Source: an uncultured Clostridia bacterium | GTDB lineage: Bacteria > Bacillota > Clostridia > Oscillospirales > CAG-272 | Length of the DNA: 15,881 nt | Assembly (NCBI GenBank): GCA_937898155.1 | Contig: CALEJO010000168.1 | Span: forward strand, 1-15,881 | Reading direction: 5' to 3' | Translations under genes and position numbers: made by a program | The notes under the pieces: generated by a model | What the model was told of the DNA's origin: nothing | What the model saw: only the letters and a program-made list of their open reading frames with translations | Databases searched by the model: none | In this document: positions 1 to 6,511 of the stretch, one piece after another | How the letters are laid out: each line of letters opens with the position of its first letter | Position numbering within the stretch: position 1 is the first letter of the stretch

Positions 1-285
1 GCCGCGTATGCTCTCGGAATCCGCACTATCCTGATACCGCGTGACAATATGCGCGACATACCCGAGCTTGACCCCGATGTGATAAAAGACGTGAAATTCA
101 TTCCGTGCGACACGCTTACCGATGTTCTCTCATACGCACTCACGGAGAAAAAGAGACCCGAAATGCTTTACACGGAAGAGCTCGAAAACGAAAACGACGC
201 CGAACAACCGGACAAGAACTCTCACAATGTCAGAATCCCGAAAAACAACCGCAAATACACCACACTGCTGAAGGATAAACGGTAA
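1..285 (+). CDS. lon: ATP-dependent Lon protease, C-terminal end (5' partial)
   Basis: The reading frame is open from base 1 to the TAA at 283-285 and gives the last 94 residues of a longer protein. The first ~50 residues (AAYALGIRTILIPRDN, then DIPELDPDVIKDVKFIP and a DVLSYAL helix) match the end of the Lon proteolytic domain, where a conserved 'A..AGI..VILP..N..DL..IP..V...L.F..V' stretch follows the catalytic lysine. The Ser-Lys dyad, AAA+ module and N-domain lie outside the window. Lon is a cytoplasmic ATP-driven serine protease that degrades misfolded and regulatory proteins. After the usual end of the family there is a tail of roughly 45 residues, first acidic (EELENENDAEQ) then basic (KNNRKYTTLLKDKR). 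engB begins one base after the stop, as in the lonA-ysxC pair of Bacillus subtilis. Identification rests on the C-terminus and the neighbour only. Confidence 0.88.
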   Translation, partial: AAYALGIRTILIPRDNMRDIPELDPDVIKDVKFIPCDTLTDVLSYALTEKKRPEMLYTEELENENDAEQPDKNSHNVRIPKNNRKYTTLLKDKR

Positions 286-286
286 A

Positions 287-886
287 ATGAAAGTAAACCT
301 CAACAATGTATCTCTGAAGATATCCGCCGGACAAATAAAACAGTTCCCCGCTGACCGATTGCCTCAGGTGGCTTTTTCAGGGCGCTCGAACGTCGGCAAA
401 AGCTCGCTCATCAATACGCTGCTCGGGCGCAAATCGTTCGCCAGAACGAGCGCCGCGCCCGGCAAGACGATCACGATCAATTTCTATGAAATCGACCGTG
501 CGCTTTATCTCGTCGATCTGCCGGGATACGGCTATGCCCGGCGCTCGCACAGCAGTCGCCGCGTCTGGGCTGACCTCACGAATGATTATCTTGTCGGCGG
601 AATGGCAAAGATGGTATTACAGCTCATTGATCTGAAAGTCGGTCCCACCGAGGATGATTATATGATGATCGAATGGCTGAACGAAAACCGCGTGCCGTAT
701 ATCGTCGTGGCGACGAAGTCCGACAAATTGAATACGACGATGCGGAACGCCAATTTCGAGGCGCTCCGCACGCACCCGCTGTTCCATCCGCCGTATGCGG
801 AAAAAGACGTGCCCGTTCTGCTGTTTTCTTCGCTGAACGGCACGGGAAAAAACGAACTTTTGTCGCTGATCGACGCGGCAAGATAG
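287..886 (+). CDS. engB: Ribosome biogenesis GTP-binding protein EngB/YsxC
   Basis: This is a 199-residue TrmE-Era-EngA-EngB-family GTPase, the normal length for EngB. All G motifs are visible: G1 GRSNVGKS (32-39), G2 Thr in PGKT (58-61), G3 DLPGYG (77-82), G4 TKSDK (143-147) and a G5-like FSSLNGTG (180-187). Family knowledge places EngB in the cytoplasm, assisting late assembly of the large ribosomal subunit, and it is usually essential. The ATG at 287 lies one base after the lon stop, with an AAGGA at 271-275 inside the end of lon, so it is likely co-transcribed and perhaps translationally coupled with lon. The next gene starts 8 nt after its TAG. No motif residue appears to be missing. Confidence 0.97.
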   Translation: MKVNLNNVSLKISAGQIKQFPADRLPQVAFSGRSNVGKSSLINTLLGRKSFARTSAAPGKTITINFYEIDRALYLVDLPGYGYARRSHSSRRVWADLTNDYLVGGMAKMVLQLIDLKVGPTEDDYMMIEWLNENRVPYIVVATKSDKLNTTMRNANFEALRTHPLFHPPYAEKDVPVLLFSSLNGTGKNELLSLIDAAR

Positions 887-894
887 GAGGAGAT

Positions 895-1629
895 ATGTTC
901 AGGGCGTTTTCGGACCCGATCCAACTGATTTCATTCCTTTTGATGATTCCCGCCGCGCTGATTGCGATCTCCGTTCACGAAAGCGCGCACGGCTGGGTTT
1001 CCTATCGGCTCGGTGATCCGACCGCACATAATCTCGGGCGCATCACGCTCAACCCGATCAAGCATTTCGATCCGATCGGCTTTCTGATGCTTGTGCTGTT
1101 CCATTTCGGCTGGGCGAAGCCCGTGCCGGTCAACGCACGGTATTACAAAAAGCCGCGCCGCGATATGGCGCTCGTCGCCGCCGCGGGCCCGGCATCCAAC
1201 CTGCTTCTCGGCTTTTTCGGTATACTTGTCCTGTATCTTGTGTTTCTCGCCGGCTCGTCCACGGCAGAGACGTTTTCCATGCTTACAAAAGGACAACTTT
1301 ACGTCGGCACGAGTCTCGTCGAGACCTTGCCGCAGAAACTTTTGTATCTTATCTTTGTATTTCTTTATCAGTTCGCGGCTCTCAACGTCGGGCTCGCGAT
1401 CTTCAATCTGATCCCGCTTCCGCCGTTTGACGGTTCGCGCATGGCGTATATTTTCCTGCCGGCGAAATGGTATTTCGGCATCATGCGCTATGAGCGGTAT
1501 ATCATGATCGGCTTTCTGATCCTCATTTGGCTCGGCGCGTTTTCGGGTGTGATTTCCACGATCGCCGGCTGGGTGATCTCGGGAATGGGATGGCTGATCG
1601 AGCGTTTGCCGTTTTTCCGCTTCGCGTAA
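895..1629 (+). CDS. Site-2 protease family (M50) zinc metalloprotease, YwhC-like
   Basis: This is a 244-residue polytopic membrane protein with about five or six hydrophobic segments. The first segment carries the zinc-binding HESAH (HExxH, His28-Glu29-His32). A late segment carries NLIPLPPFDGSR, where Asp179 is the expected third zinc ligand (the NPDG-like motif of M50 proteases). AAAGPASN near residues 95-102 is another hallmark. There is no PDZ domain, so it resembles the short YwhC/Rip3-like class rather than RseP. Such enzymes cleave transmembrane helices inside the bilayer; the substrate is unknown. The ATG at 895 is chosen because AGGAGG at 885-890 precedes it and the homology starts there, although the frame stays open further upstream over engB. 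M50 genes just upstream of scpA are common in Clostridia. Confidence 0.9.
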   Translation: MFRAFSDPIQLISFLLMIPAALIAISVHESAHGWVSYRLGDPTAHNLGRITLNPIKHFDPIGFLMLVLFHFGWAKPVPVNARYYKKPRRDMALVAAAGPASNLLLGFFGILVLYLVFLAGSSTAETFSMLTKGQLYVGTSLVETLPQKLLYLIFVFLYQFAALNVGLAIFNLIPLPPFDGSRMAYIFLPAKWYFGIMRYERYIMIGFLILIWLGAFSGVISTIAGWVISGMGWLIERLPFFRFA

Positions 1630-1650
1630 TTTTCTTTCGGAGGTGTTCCC

Positions 1651-2418
1651 TTGGAACAACTGGTATTTAAGATCCCCGTCTACGAGGGACCGCTGGACCT
1701 TTTGCTCGCGCTGATTGCGAAAAACAAAATGGATATCCGCGATATCCAGATTTCGCTGATCTTCGAGCAATATATGGAATACGTCGAGGACCTCAAAAAG
1801 ATGGATATGGAGGTTGCGGGCGAATTCATCACGATGGCGTCGGAGCTGATGCTGATCAAAAGCAAGATGCTTCTGCCGAAAGCGGAAGAGGAGGACCCGA
1901 GAGAGGAACTCGTCCGCGTCCTGATGGAATATAAAGCGGCAAAGCAAGCGGCGGGCTGGCTCTCCGAGCAGGAAAAGAACTTCGCCGGACGCTATGAAAA
2001 AGATACCGACGAGATCAAGCCGGACAAGAATGTGCTGATCGAAATGGACGTCAATCTTCTGACGCGCGTGCTGGAAAAGGTGCTTCTCCGCATGGGGGAG
2101 CGGCGGCGCGAAGAGGAAGAGGAGAAGCGCAACGATCGCATCACGCCGCTGTTGAAGCGAACGGTCGTGCCGATCAGCGAAAAAATATTCAGTGTGCTTC
2201 GCTTTTTATACCGTCGCCACTCGGCGCATTTCGAGGAACTGTTTGACGGCGCGAAAAGCCGCTCCGAGATCGTGGCGATCTTCTACGCGACGCTGGAACT
2301 GCTCAAATCGGGCAGAATCGGCATGGAAAAGGAGATCGGCGACACGACGAACTCCAACGTGATTTTGAGACTGAATCCCGAGCATCGGAAAGAAGAGGAG
2401 AATACCGACCATGGATGA
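1651..2418 (+). CDS. scpA: Segregation and condensation protein A (ScpA kleisin)
   Basis: This is a 255-residue kleisin that bridges SMC heads and binds ScpB in the SMC-ScpAB chromosome-organising complex. The N-terminal SMC-binding region has the family signature YEGPLDLLLALI (11-22), followed by DIRDI and the helix AGEFITMASELMLIKSKMLLP (within 56-76). The middle is Glu/Lys-rich and probably coiled, and the C-terminal winged helix occupies about 175-230. The start is TTG at 1651, preceded by CGGAGGT at 1638-1644; no better ATG lies near, and the homology begins immediately. Its TGA at 2416-2418 lies inside scpB, giving an 8-nt overlap that fits translational coupling of two subunits needed in fixed proportion. 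Confidence 0.97.
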   Translation: MEQLVFKIPVYEGPLDLLLALIAKNKMDIRDIQISLIFEQYMEYVEDLKKMDMEVAGEFITMASELMLIKSKMLLPKAEEEDPREELVRVLMEYKAAKQAAGWLSEQEKNFAGRYEKDTDEIKPDKNVLIEMDVNLLTRVLEKVLLRMGERRREEEEEKRNDRITPLLKRTVVPISEKIFSVLRFLYRRHSAHFEELFDGAKSRSEIVAIFYATLELLKSGRIGMEKEIGDTTNSNVILRLNPEHRKEEENTDHG

Positions 2419-2992
2419 ACAAGAGATGCTTCTCGACGAAGAGCAGGAAGAAAAAATACTGACGCGCGAGGAGATCAAGCGGATCCTCGAAGCGATTTTG
2501 TTCGCCGCGGGGCATCCCGTGACCTTTGAAGCGATCGCCGCGGTGACGCACGTTCCCGAGGAAGAGATCGCGGAGATCGCGTCGGAATACGCGAAGGAAT
2601 ACGAGTCTTGCGGACTGCCACGCGGCATCCAGCTTCTGCTCCTCGGCAAAGCGTGCCAGATCGTCACGAAAGAGGTCTTCGCGCCGCAGATCAAAGAGGT
2701 GCTCGGCATCCGCGACGGCGGCAATCTTTCCAAGGCATCGCTCGAAACGTTGGCGATCATCGCCTATAATCAGCCGATCACCCGTTCTTATGTCGATCAG
2801 GTGCGCGGTGTGGACAGCGCGTATTCGATCAGCGTTCTGCTCGAACGCGATATGATCGAGGAAAAGGGAAGAATGGACGTGCCGGGCCGCCCGCATCTTT
2901 ACGGCACGACGGAAGCGTTTTTGCGCGTCTTCGGGCTTTCCGACATCTCGGAATTGCCGCCGCTTTCCCTGATCACGGGGGAACCCGCATAA
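2411..2992 (+). CDS. scpB: Segregation and condensation protein B (ScpB)
   Basis: This is a 193-residue protein of normal ScpB length. It has an acidic N-terminal extension (1-18), then a first winged helix (about 20-90) starting at ILEAILFAAGHPVTFEAIA, and a second (about 100-183) containing LETLAIIAYNQPITRSYVDQ and the GRPHLYGTTEAFLRVFGL stretch that is highly conserved in ScpB. ScpB dimers wrap the ScpA linker and regulate SMC loading and ring opening on chromosomes. The ATG at 2411 overlaps the end of scpA, so it is an operon partner. A GGAAAGAAGAGGAGA-like purine stretch just upstream, inside scpA, can serve as the ribosome binding site. Confidence 0.97.
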   Translation: MDEQEMLLDEEQEEKILTREEIKRILEAILFAAGHPVTFEAIAAVTHVPEEEIAEIASEYAKEYESCGLPRGIQLLLLGKACQIVTKEVFAPQIKEVLGIRDGGNLSKASLETLAIIAYNQPITRSYVDQVRGVDSAYSISVLLERDMIEEKGRMDVPGRPHLYGTTEAFLRVFGLSDISELPPLSLITGEPA

Positions 2993-3020
2993 CGTATCCC
3001 GCAGACAAGGAGGCAATCGC

Positions 3021-3614
3021 ATGAAAGGATGGATCATCGCGGCGGGAATCCTCGCGTTTTTGATCTTATTGCTCTTTTTGCCGTTTCATTTGACCGTCGC
3101 GGCGGAGGACGGCGTTTCGGTGAAAGCGCGGTTGCTCATATTTCGCGTTTCGGTCTATCCGACCAACCGCCGTAAGAAGCCGAAAAAGACGAAAAAGAAA
3201 TCGTCTCCCGCCGAAAAAAAGAAGAAAAAGTCAGGCGGAGGCGGAAAAAAGCAAAGCATTCCGGAGATGCTTCGGCTGATTCTGAAAATCGCGGAGGCGC
3301 TGATCCGAAAGCTGTCGCGTCACCTGCGCATCCGCGTTTGCCGATACGAAATTTCCGTGGCGACGGACGATGCCGCGAAAACGGCGGTGCTTTACGGTGC
3401 CGCCTCGGGACTGACGGCGAATCTTTTTGATCTGCTTCGGAGCGTCGCCAACTTCAAGGTCAAAGCAAACGCCCCTGTAAACGTCTATGCGGACTTTTTG
3501 AGCGAGAAGAGCCGCTTGGCGATCAAGATCGACTTTTCGATCACGCTTCTCGGCGCGCTGGCGGTCTTGCTTTCGGCGGGACTTGCCTTTGTCAAACAAA
3601 AAAGAAAACGATAA
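3021..3614 (+). CDS. DUF2953 membrane protein (YtfI-like)
   Basis: This is a 197-residue protein of unknown function. An N-terminal hydrophobic helix (about 4-22) is followed by a short conserved beta-like stretch, then a very lysine-rich low-complexity linker (about 51-77). A DUF2953-type C-terminal domain follows, containing the 'DDAAKTAVLYGAASGL' segment (116-131) and a final hydrophobic helix (about 173-191) with a basic end. A strong AAGGAGG at 3008-3014 fixes the ATG at 3021. DUF2953 proteins typically lie directly upstream of a GerW/YtfJ gene (ytfI-ytfJ in B. subtilis), as here, which supports the family call. A role at the membrane, possibly linked to sporulation or the envelope, is inference from this pairing only. 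Confidence 0.78.
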   Translation: MKGWIIAAGILAFLILLLFLPFHLTVAAEDGVSVKARLLIFRVSVYPTNRRKKPKKTKKKSSPAEKKKKKSGGGGKKQSIPEMLRLILKIAEALIRKLSRHLRIRVCRYEISVATDDAAKTAVLYGAASGLTANLFDLLRSVANFKVKANAPVNVYADFLSEKSRLAIKIDFSITLLGALAVLLSAGLAFVKQKRKR

Positions 3615-3644
3615 ATCCAAAAAAACCGGAAAGGAATTTTGGCT

Positions 3645-4136
3645 ATGGATACTACGAAAAACACGCAGAAAAACAAGATCAGCGAGCTGATCGAGTCCTC
3701 TCTCGGGAGCATTCGCGAGCTTGTGGACGCCAACACGATCGTCGGTGAGCCGATCGAATCGGTGAACGGCACGATGATCATTCCGATCTCCAAGGTCGCG
3801 GTCGGTTTTGCCGGCGGCGGCAATGATTACGTCGGCAAAAACGCGTCCGTGAACGGCAAAAACAATTTCGGCGGCGGTGGCGGCACCGGTGTTTCCGTGA
3901 CGCCCGTCGGCTTTTTGGTCGTGCGCGCGGACGGTCATGTGGAACTGCTCAACATCAATCATCCGACGGAGCAGAGTGACCTCGGCACGCTCTTTGAGAT
4001 CATCGCGGAGCGCGCGCCCGAGCTGTTCGCCAAGCTGAAATCTCTTTTTAAGAAAAAAGACAAATCCGCGACGGAGGAAGCGCCCGAGGAGGACGCGGCT
4101 CCCGCATCGGAAACGACCGAAGAAACGGACGCATAA
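3645..4136 (+). CDS. ytfJ: GerW/YtfJ family protein
   Basis: This is a 163-residue GerW-family protein. Visible marks are an N-terminal helix (KISELIESSLGSIRELVDANT), the core GEPIESVNGTMIIPISKVAVGF, a glycine-rich loop (GGGGGTGVSVTPVGFLVV) and an acidic, Ala/Thr-rich C-terminal tail after a KKK patch. In Bacillus the YtfJ protein is made in spores and affects germination, but relatives occur in non-sporulating Bacillota, so function here is not certain. Start choice: AAGGA at 3631-3635 is 9 nt from ATG 3645 but only 3 nt from an in-frame TTG at 3639, so ATG 3645 is preferred. It lies between a DUF2953 gene and a D-Ala-D-Ala carboxypeptidase gene, a layout typical of spore-forming lineages. 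Confidence 0.9.
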   Translation: MDTTKNTQKNKISELIESSLGSIRELVDANTIVGEPIESVNGTMIIPISKVAVGFAGGGNDYVGKNASVNGKNNFGGGGGTGVSVTPVGFLVVRADGHVELLNINHPTEQSDLGTLFEIIAERAPELFAKLKSLFKKKDKSATEEAPEEDAAPASETTEETDA

Positions 4137-4197
4137 ATCGGCATAGAACGCGCGGTTTCCTCATAGGATAGGACAAATCCGAATGGAGGAAACGAGA

Positions 4198-5322
4198 ATG
4201 AACGGGCTGAAAAAACTGGTTTGCGTCTGGCTTGCGTTGACGCTGGCACTTGTCGGCGTCCCGCTTTGCGCGTCGGCAGACGGCGCACCGTCGGTTTCGG
4301 CGCGGTCCGCGGTGCTGATCGAAGCGGAAAGCGGCAGAATCCTTTATGAAAAAGACGCGCACACGCGGCGCGGCATGGCGAGCACGACGAAGATCATGAC
4401 GGCACTCGTCGCGATCGAGCATTGCGACCTCGAAAAGCTCGTCACGGTCGCCCCGGCGGCGACCGGCGTGGAGGGCTCGTCCGTTTATCTTTTCCCCGGC
4501 GAAGAGATCAAAATGGAGACACTCCTTTACGCGCTGATGCTTCAAAGCGCGAACGACGCCGCGGCGGCGATCGCCTATGAAATCGCAGGCGGCATCGAGA
4601 ATTTCGCGCTTCTGATGAATGAAAAAGCATCGTTGCTCGGTCTGCGGGACACGCATTTTGCCAATCCGCACGGGCTGGACGCGCCGGATCATTATACGAC
4701 CGCGTTTGAGCTGGCGAAGCTCGCGGCGGCGGCGCTCGAAAACGAGAGCTTTGCCCGCATCGTCGCCACGAAAAAAATCAGCATCCCGCTTCATAACGGC
4801 ACGGCGACGCGCGTCCTCGTCAACCATAATCGCCTTCTGCGCCCCTATGACGACGTGATCGGCGTCAAAACGGGCTTCACCAAGGCGTGCGGGCGCACGC
4901 TCGTGTCTGCGGCGGAGCGCGACGGTTTGCGGCTGATCTGCGTGACGCTCGACGACGGCGACGACTGGCTGGATCACCGCGCGCTTCTCGACTACGGCTT
5001 TTCGCTTTACGAGCGAGAAACGCTTTCTGCGGGAGATGAGCGGTTTTCCGTCCCCGTTTGCGGCGGCACGGTGTCTTCCTTGATGGCGGTCGCCGAATCG
5101 GACGCGACGGCGTGGCTTCCGCGCACGCACGGCGTCGTCACGCGCGTGGTGGAGCTTCCGCGCTTTCTTTACGCGGGCGTGCGATGCGGCGACGTGATCG
5201 GGCATCTTCGCTTTTTCGCGGACGGCAGAGAAGTGGCGTCCGTTGCTCTTCTGGCGGAGCGCGACGTTTCGGTGACGAAAAAAATGAACTTCTGGCAAAA
5301 ACTTTTATCCATCTTTCGATAA
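4198..5322 (+). CDS. D-alanyl-D-alanine carboxypeptidase (DacB/DacF, PBP5-like)
   Basis: This is a 374-residue secreted serine peptidase (family S11) that trims the terminal D-Ala from peptidoglycan pentapeptides outside the membrane. A signal peptide (about 1-27, ending LCASA) is followed by the penicillin-binding motifs: STTK with nucleophile Ser62, SAN at 117-119 and KTG at 224-226. A smaller beta-rich C-terminal domain follows, and the end (NFWQKLLSIFR) looks like the amphipathic membrane anchor of PBP5-type enzymes. The ATG at 4198 is chosen because GGAGGA (4185-4190) sits 7 nt before it; an upstream in-frame ATG at 4183 overlaps that site and would spoil the signal peptide. In B. subtilis DacB acts on spore cortex and DacF in the forespore; the neighbour GerW gene makes a sporulation role possible, but a vegetative role cannot be excluded. 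Confidence 0.95.
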   Translation: MNGLKKLVCVWLALTLALVGVPLCASADGAPSVSARSAVLIEAESGRILYEKDAHTRRGMASTTKIMTALVAIEHCDLEKLVTVAPAATGVEGSSVYLFPGEEIKMETLLYALMLQSANDAAAAIAYEIAGGIENFALLMNEKASLLGLRDTHFANPHGLDAPDHYTTAFELAKLAAAALENESFARIVATKKISIPLHNGTATRVLVNHNRLLRPYDDVIGVKTGFTKACGRTLVSAAERDGLRLICVTLDDGDDWLDHRALLDYGFSLYERETLSAGDERFSVPVCGGTVSSLMAVAESDATAWLPRTHGVVTRVVELPRFLYAGVRCGDVIGHLRFFADGREVASVALLAERDVSVTKKMNFWQKLLSIFR

Positions 5323-5338
5323 ACACTCGGAGAATCAT

Positions 5339-6049
5339 ATGGCAGAAATGCGGCTACAAAAATATCTTTCGGAGCAGGGCGTGCTTTCGCGCCGTGCCGC
5401 GGAAGAGGAAATTAAAAAAGGACGCGTGCGCGTCAACGGCGTCCCCGCGACGCTGGGGCAGAAAATCGACCCCGAGACGGACAAAATCGAATATAAGGGG
5501 CAAACGATCGGCGGCGCTGATCGGCGCGTCTATCTGATGCTCAATAAGCCCGTCGGCTACGTGACGACGATGAGCGACGAAATGGGGCGCCCGTGCGTGG
5601 CGGAACTCGTCGAAAACGTCGGCGTGCGCGTCTATCCGATCGGGCGGCTCGACCTTGAATCCGAGGGACTGTTGCTTTTCACGAACGACGGCGAGCTTGC
5701 CAATCGTCTGACGCACCCGAAATATCATAAACCCAAGGTCTATCACGTCAAAATCCGCGGAGAGGTGGAGCCGGACAAGCTGGCGGCGCTCCCCCGCCCG
5801 ATGATGATCGACGAGTATCTGACGCGCCCCGCCACGATCGGCATTGTCACGCGCCGGCAAGATTATACGGTGCTTTCGATGGAGCTATACGAGGGAAGAA
5901 ACCGGCAGATCCGCAAAATGTGCGAGCAACTGGGACTCAAAATCATGACGCTGAAACGCATTTCCATCGGCGATGTGAAGCTTGGCAATCTCGCCCCCGG
6001 CGAATGGCGCTATCTCACGCGCGCGCAAGTGGAATCGCTGAAAAGGTAG
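5339..6049 (+). CDS. rluB: 23S rRNA pseudouridine synthase RluB (RsuA/RluB family)
   Basis: This is a 236-residue RNA-modifying enzyme. It has an N-terminal S4 RNA-binding domain (about 5-50: RLQKYLSEQGVLSRRAAEE, then GRVRVNGV) followed by the RsuA/RluB catalytic domain. The signature GRLDLESEGLLLFTNDG (102-118) includes catalytic Asp105. LNKPVGYVTT (68-77) and GRNRQIRKM near the C-terminus are also diagnostic. The family isomerises a uridine in large-subunit rRNA near the peptidyl-transferase region. The RluB call over RsuA or RluF rests on synteny with scpAB and a dac gene, as in B. subtilis. The start is ATG 5339 with GGAGA at 5329-5333, 16 nt after the dac stop. spmA and spmB, found between dacB and rluB in B. 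subtilis, are absent. Confidence 0.93.
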   Translation: MAEMRLQKYLSEQGVLSRRAAEEEIKKGRVRVNGVPATLGQKIDPETDKIEYKGQTIGGADRRVYLMLNKPVGYVTTMSDEMGRPCVAELVENVGVRVYPIGRLDLESEGLLLFTNDGELANRLTHPKYHKPKVYHVKIRGEVEPDKLAALPRPMMIDEYLTRPATIGIVTRRQDYTVLSMELYEGRNRQIRKMCEQLGLKIMTLKRISIGDVKLGNLAPGEWRYLTRAQVESLKR

Positions 6050-6055
6050 GGAGAT

Positions 6056-6454
6056 ATGCTGGAATTCAAACTGTCGGAAGAGCCGTCCGTGCAAAAGGCG
6101 CTCTGCGCCGCATGCGGGATTTCGTTTGACGAACCCGCGACGGCGTATCTCGTCGAGGAAAACGGCGTGCCCGTCGGCATCTGCCGCTTTCGGCGGAAGG
6201 GCGGTGCGTTTTTCGTGGAATCGCCTGTGGTGCTTCCCCGTCCCGACGCGTGTGGATTGCGTCTTCGGCTCGGACAAGCGGTTTTGCTGTTTGCCGAGGC
6301 GTGCGGTGTGCAAACGGCATATTATGAGGGACGTGACCGCGAACTCGCGGATGCGCTCGGTTTTGCCCCGCAAAACGGGCGTCTTTCCGTGAAACTGCGT
6401 GAAAAGAGCACGCAGACCGCGCAAAAAACGCGCGATTCTTCAAAAAAACAGTAG
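6056..6454 (+). CDS. Small hypothetical protein, weakly GNAT-like
   Basis: I do not recognise this 132-residue protein with confidence. Residues 29-57 (TAYLVEENGVPVGICRF and following) read like the first beta-hairpin of a GNAT N-acetyltransferase. LRLRLGQAVLLFAEACGV (68-85), then YYEGRDRELADALGFAP, resemble the acyl-CoA-binding helix and the last strand-helix of that fold. The usual R/Q-x-x-G-x-G/A acetyl-CoA loop is not clearly preserved, so it may be a degenerate or non-catalytic member. The C-terminal 18 residues are polar and Lys/Thr-rich. Start: ATG 6056 with AGGGAG (6048-6053), which overlaps the rluB stop, so it is likely co-transcribed with rluB. Its own stop codon forms the first bases of the prfB -35 box. 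That it is a real gene is supported by tight packing and the ribosome binding site. Confidence 0.72.
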   Translation: MLEFKLSEEPSVQKALCAACGISFDEPATAYLVEENGVPVGICRFRRKGGAFFVESPVVLPRPDACGLRLRLGQAVLLFAEACGVQTAYYEGRDRELADALGFAPQNGRLSVKLREKSTQTAQKTRDSSKKQ

Positions 6455-6480
6455 ACAAAACCGCAAGAGTCCGTTATAAT
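6452..6480 (+). promoter_or_regulatory. Sigma-A-type promoter for prfB
   Basis: A -35 box TAGACA (6452-6457, five of six matches to TTGACA) and a perfect -10 box TATAAT (6475-6480) are separated by exactly 17 nt. Transcription should begin near 6487, leaving a leader of about 25 nt before the prfB TTG. The first three bases of the -35 box are the TAG stop of the preceding gene. Inferred from sequence match only. Confidence 0.85.
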
Positions 6481-6511
6481 AAGAATATACAGGAAATAGG
6501 AGTGAATCACT

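Noticed and set aside
4141..4180. Possible forespore sigma (sigma-F/G-like) promoter before the carboxypeptidase gene
   Set aside because: A GCATA and a GGACAAAT are present, but the spacing is about 25 nt instead of 15-16 and the -10 match is incomplete.
4183..4197. Upstream ATG start for the carboxypeptidase
   Set aside because: It overlaps the GGAGGA ribosome binding site that serves ATG 4198, and would put charged residues ahead of the signal peptide.
4048..5298. Long minus-strand open frame opposite the carboxypeptidase gene
   Set aside because: It is Arg/His-rich, without recognisable domains, and lies exactly antisense to a gene with a complete motif set; open antisense frames are expected at this codon bias.
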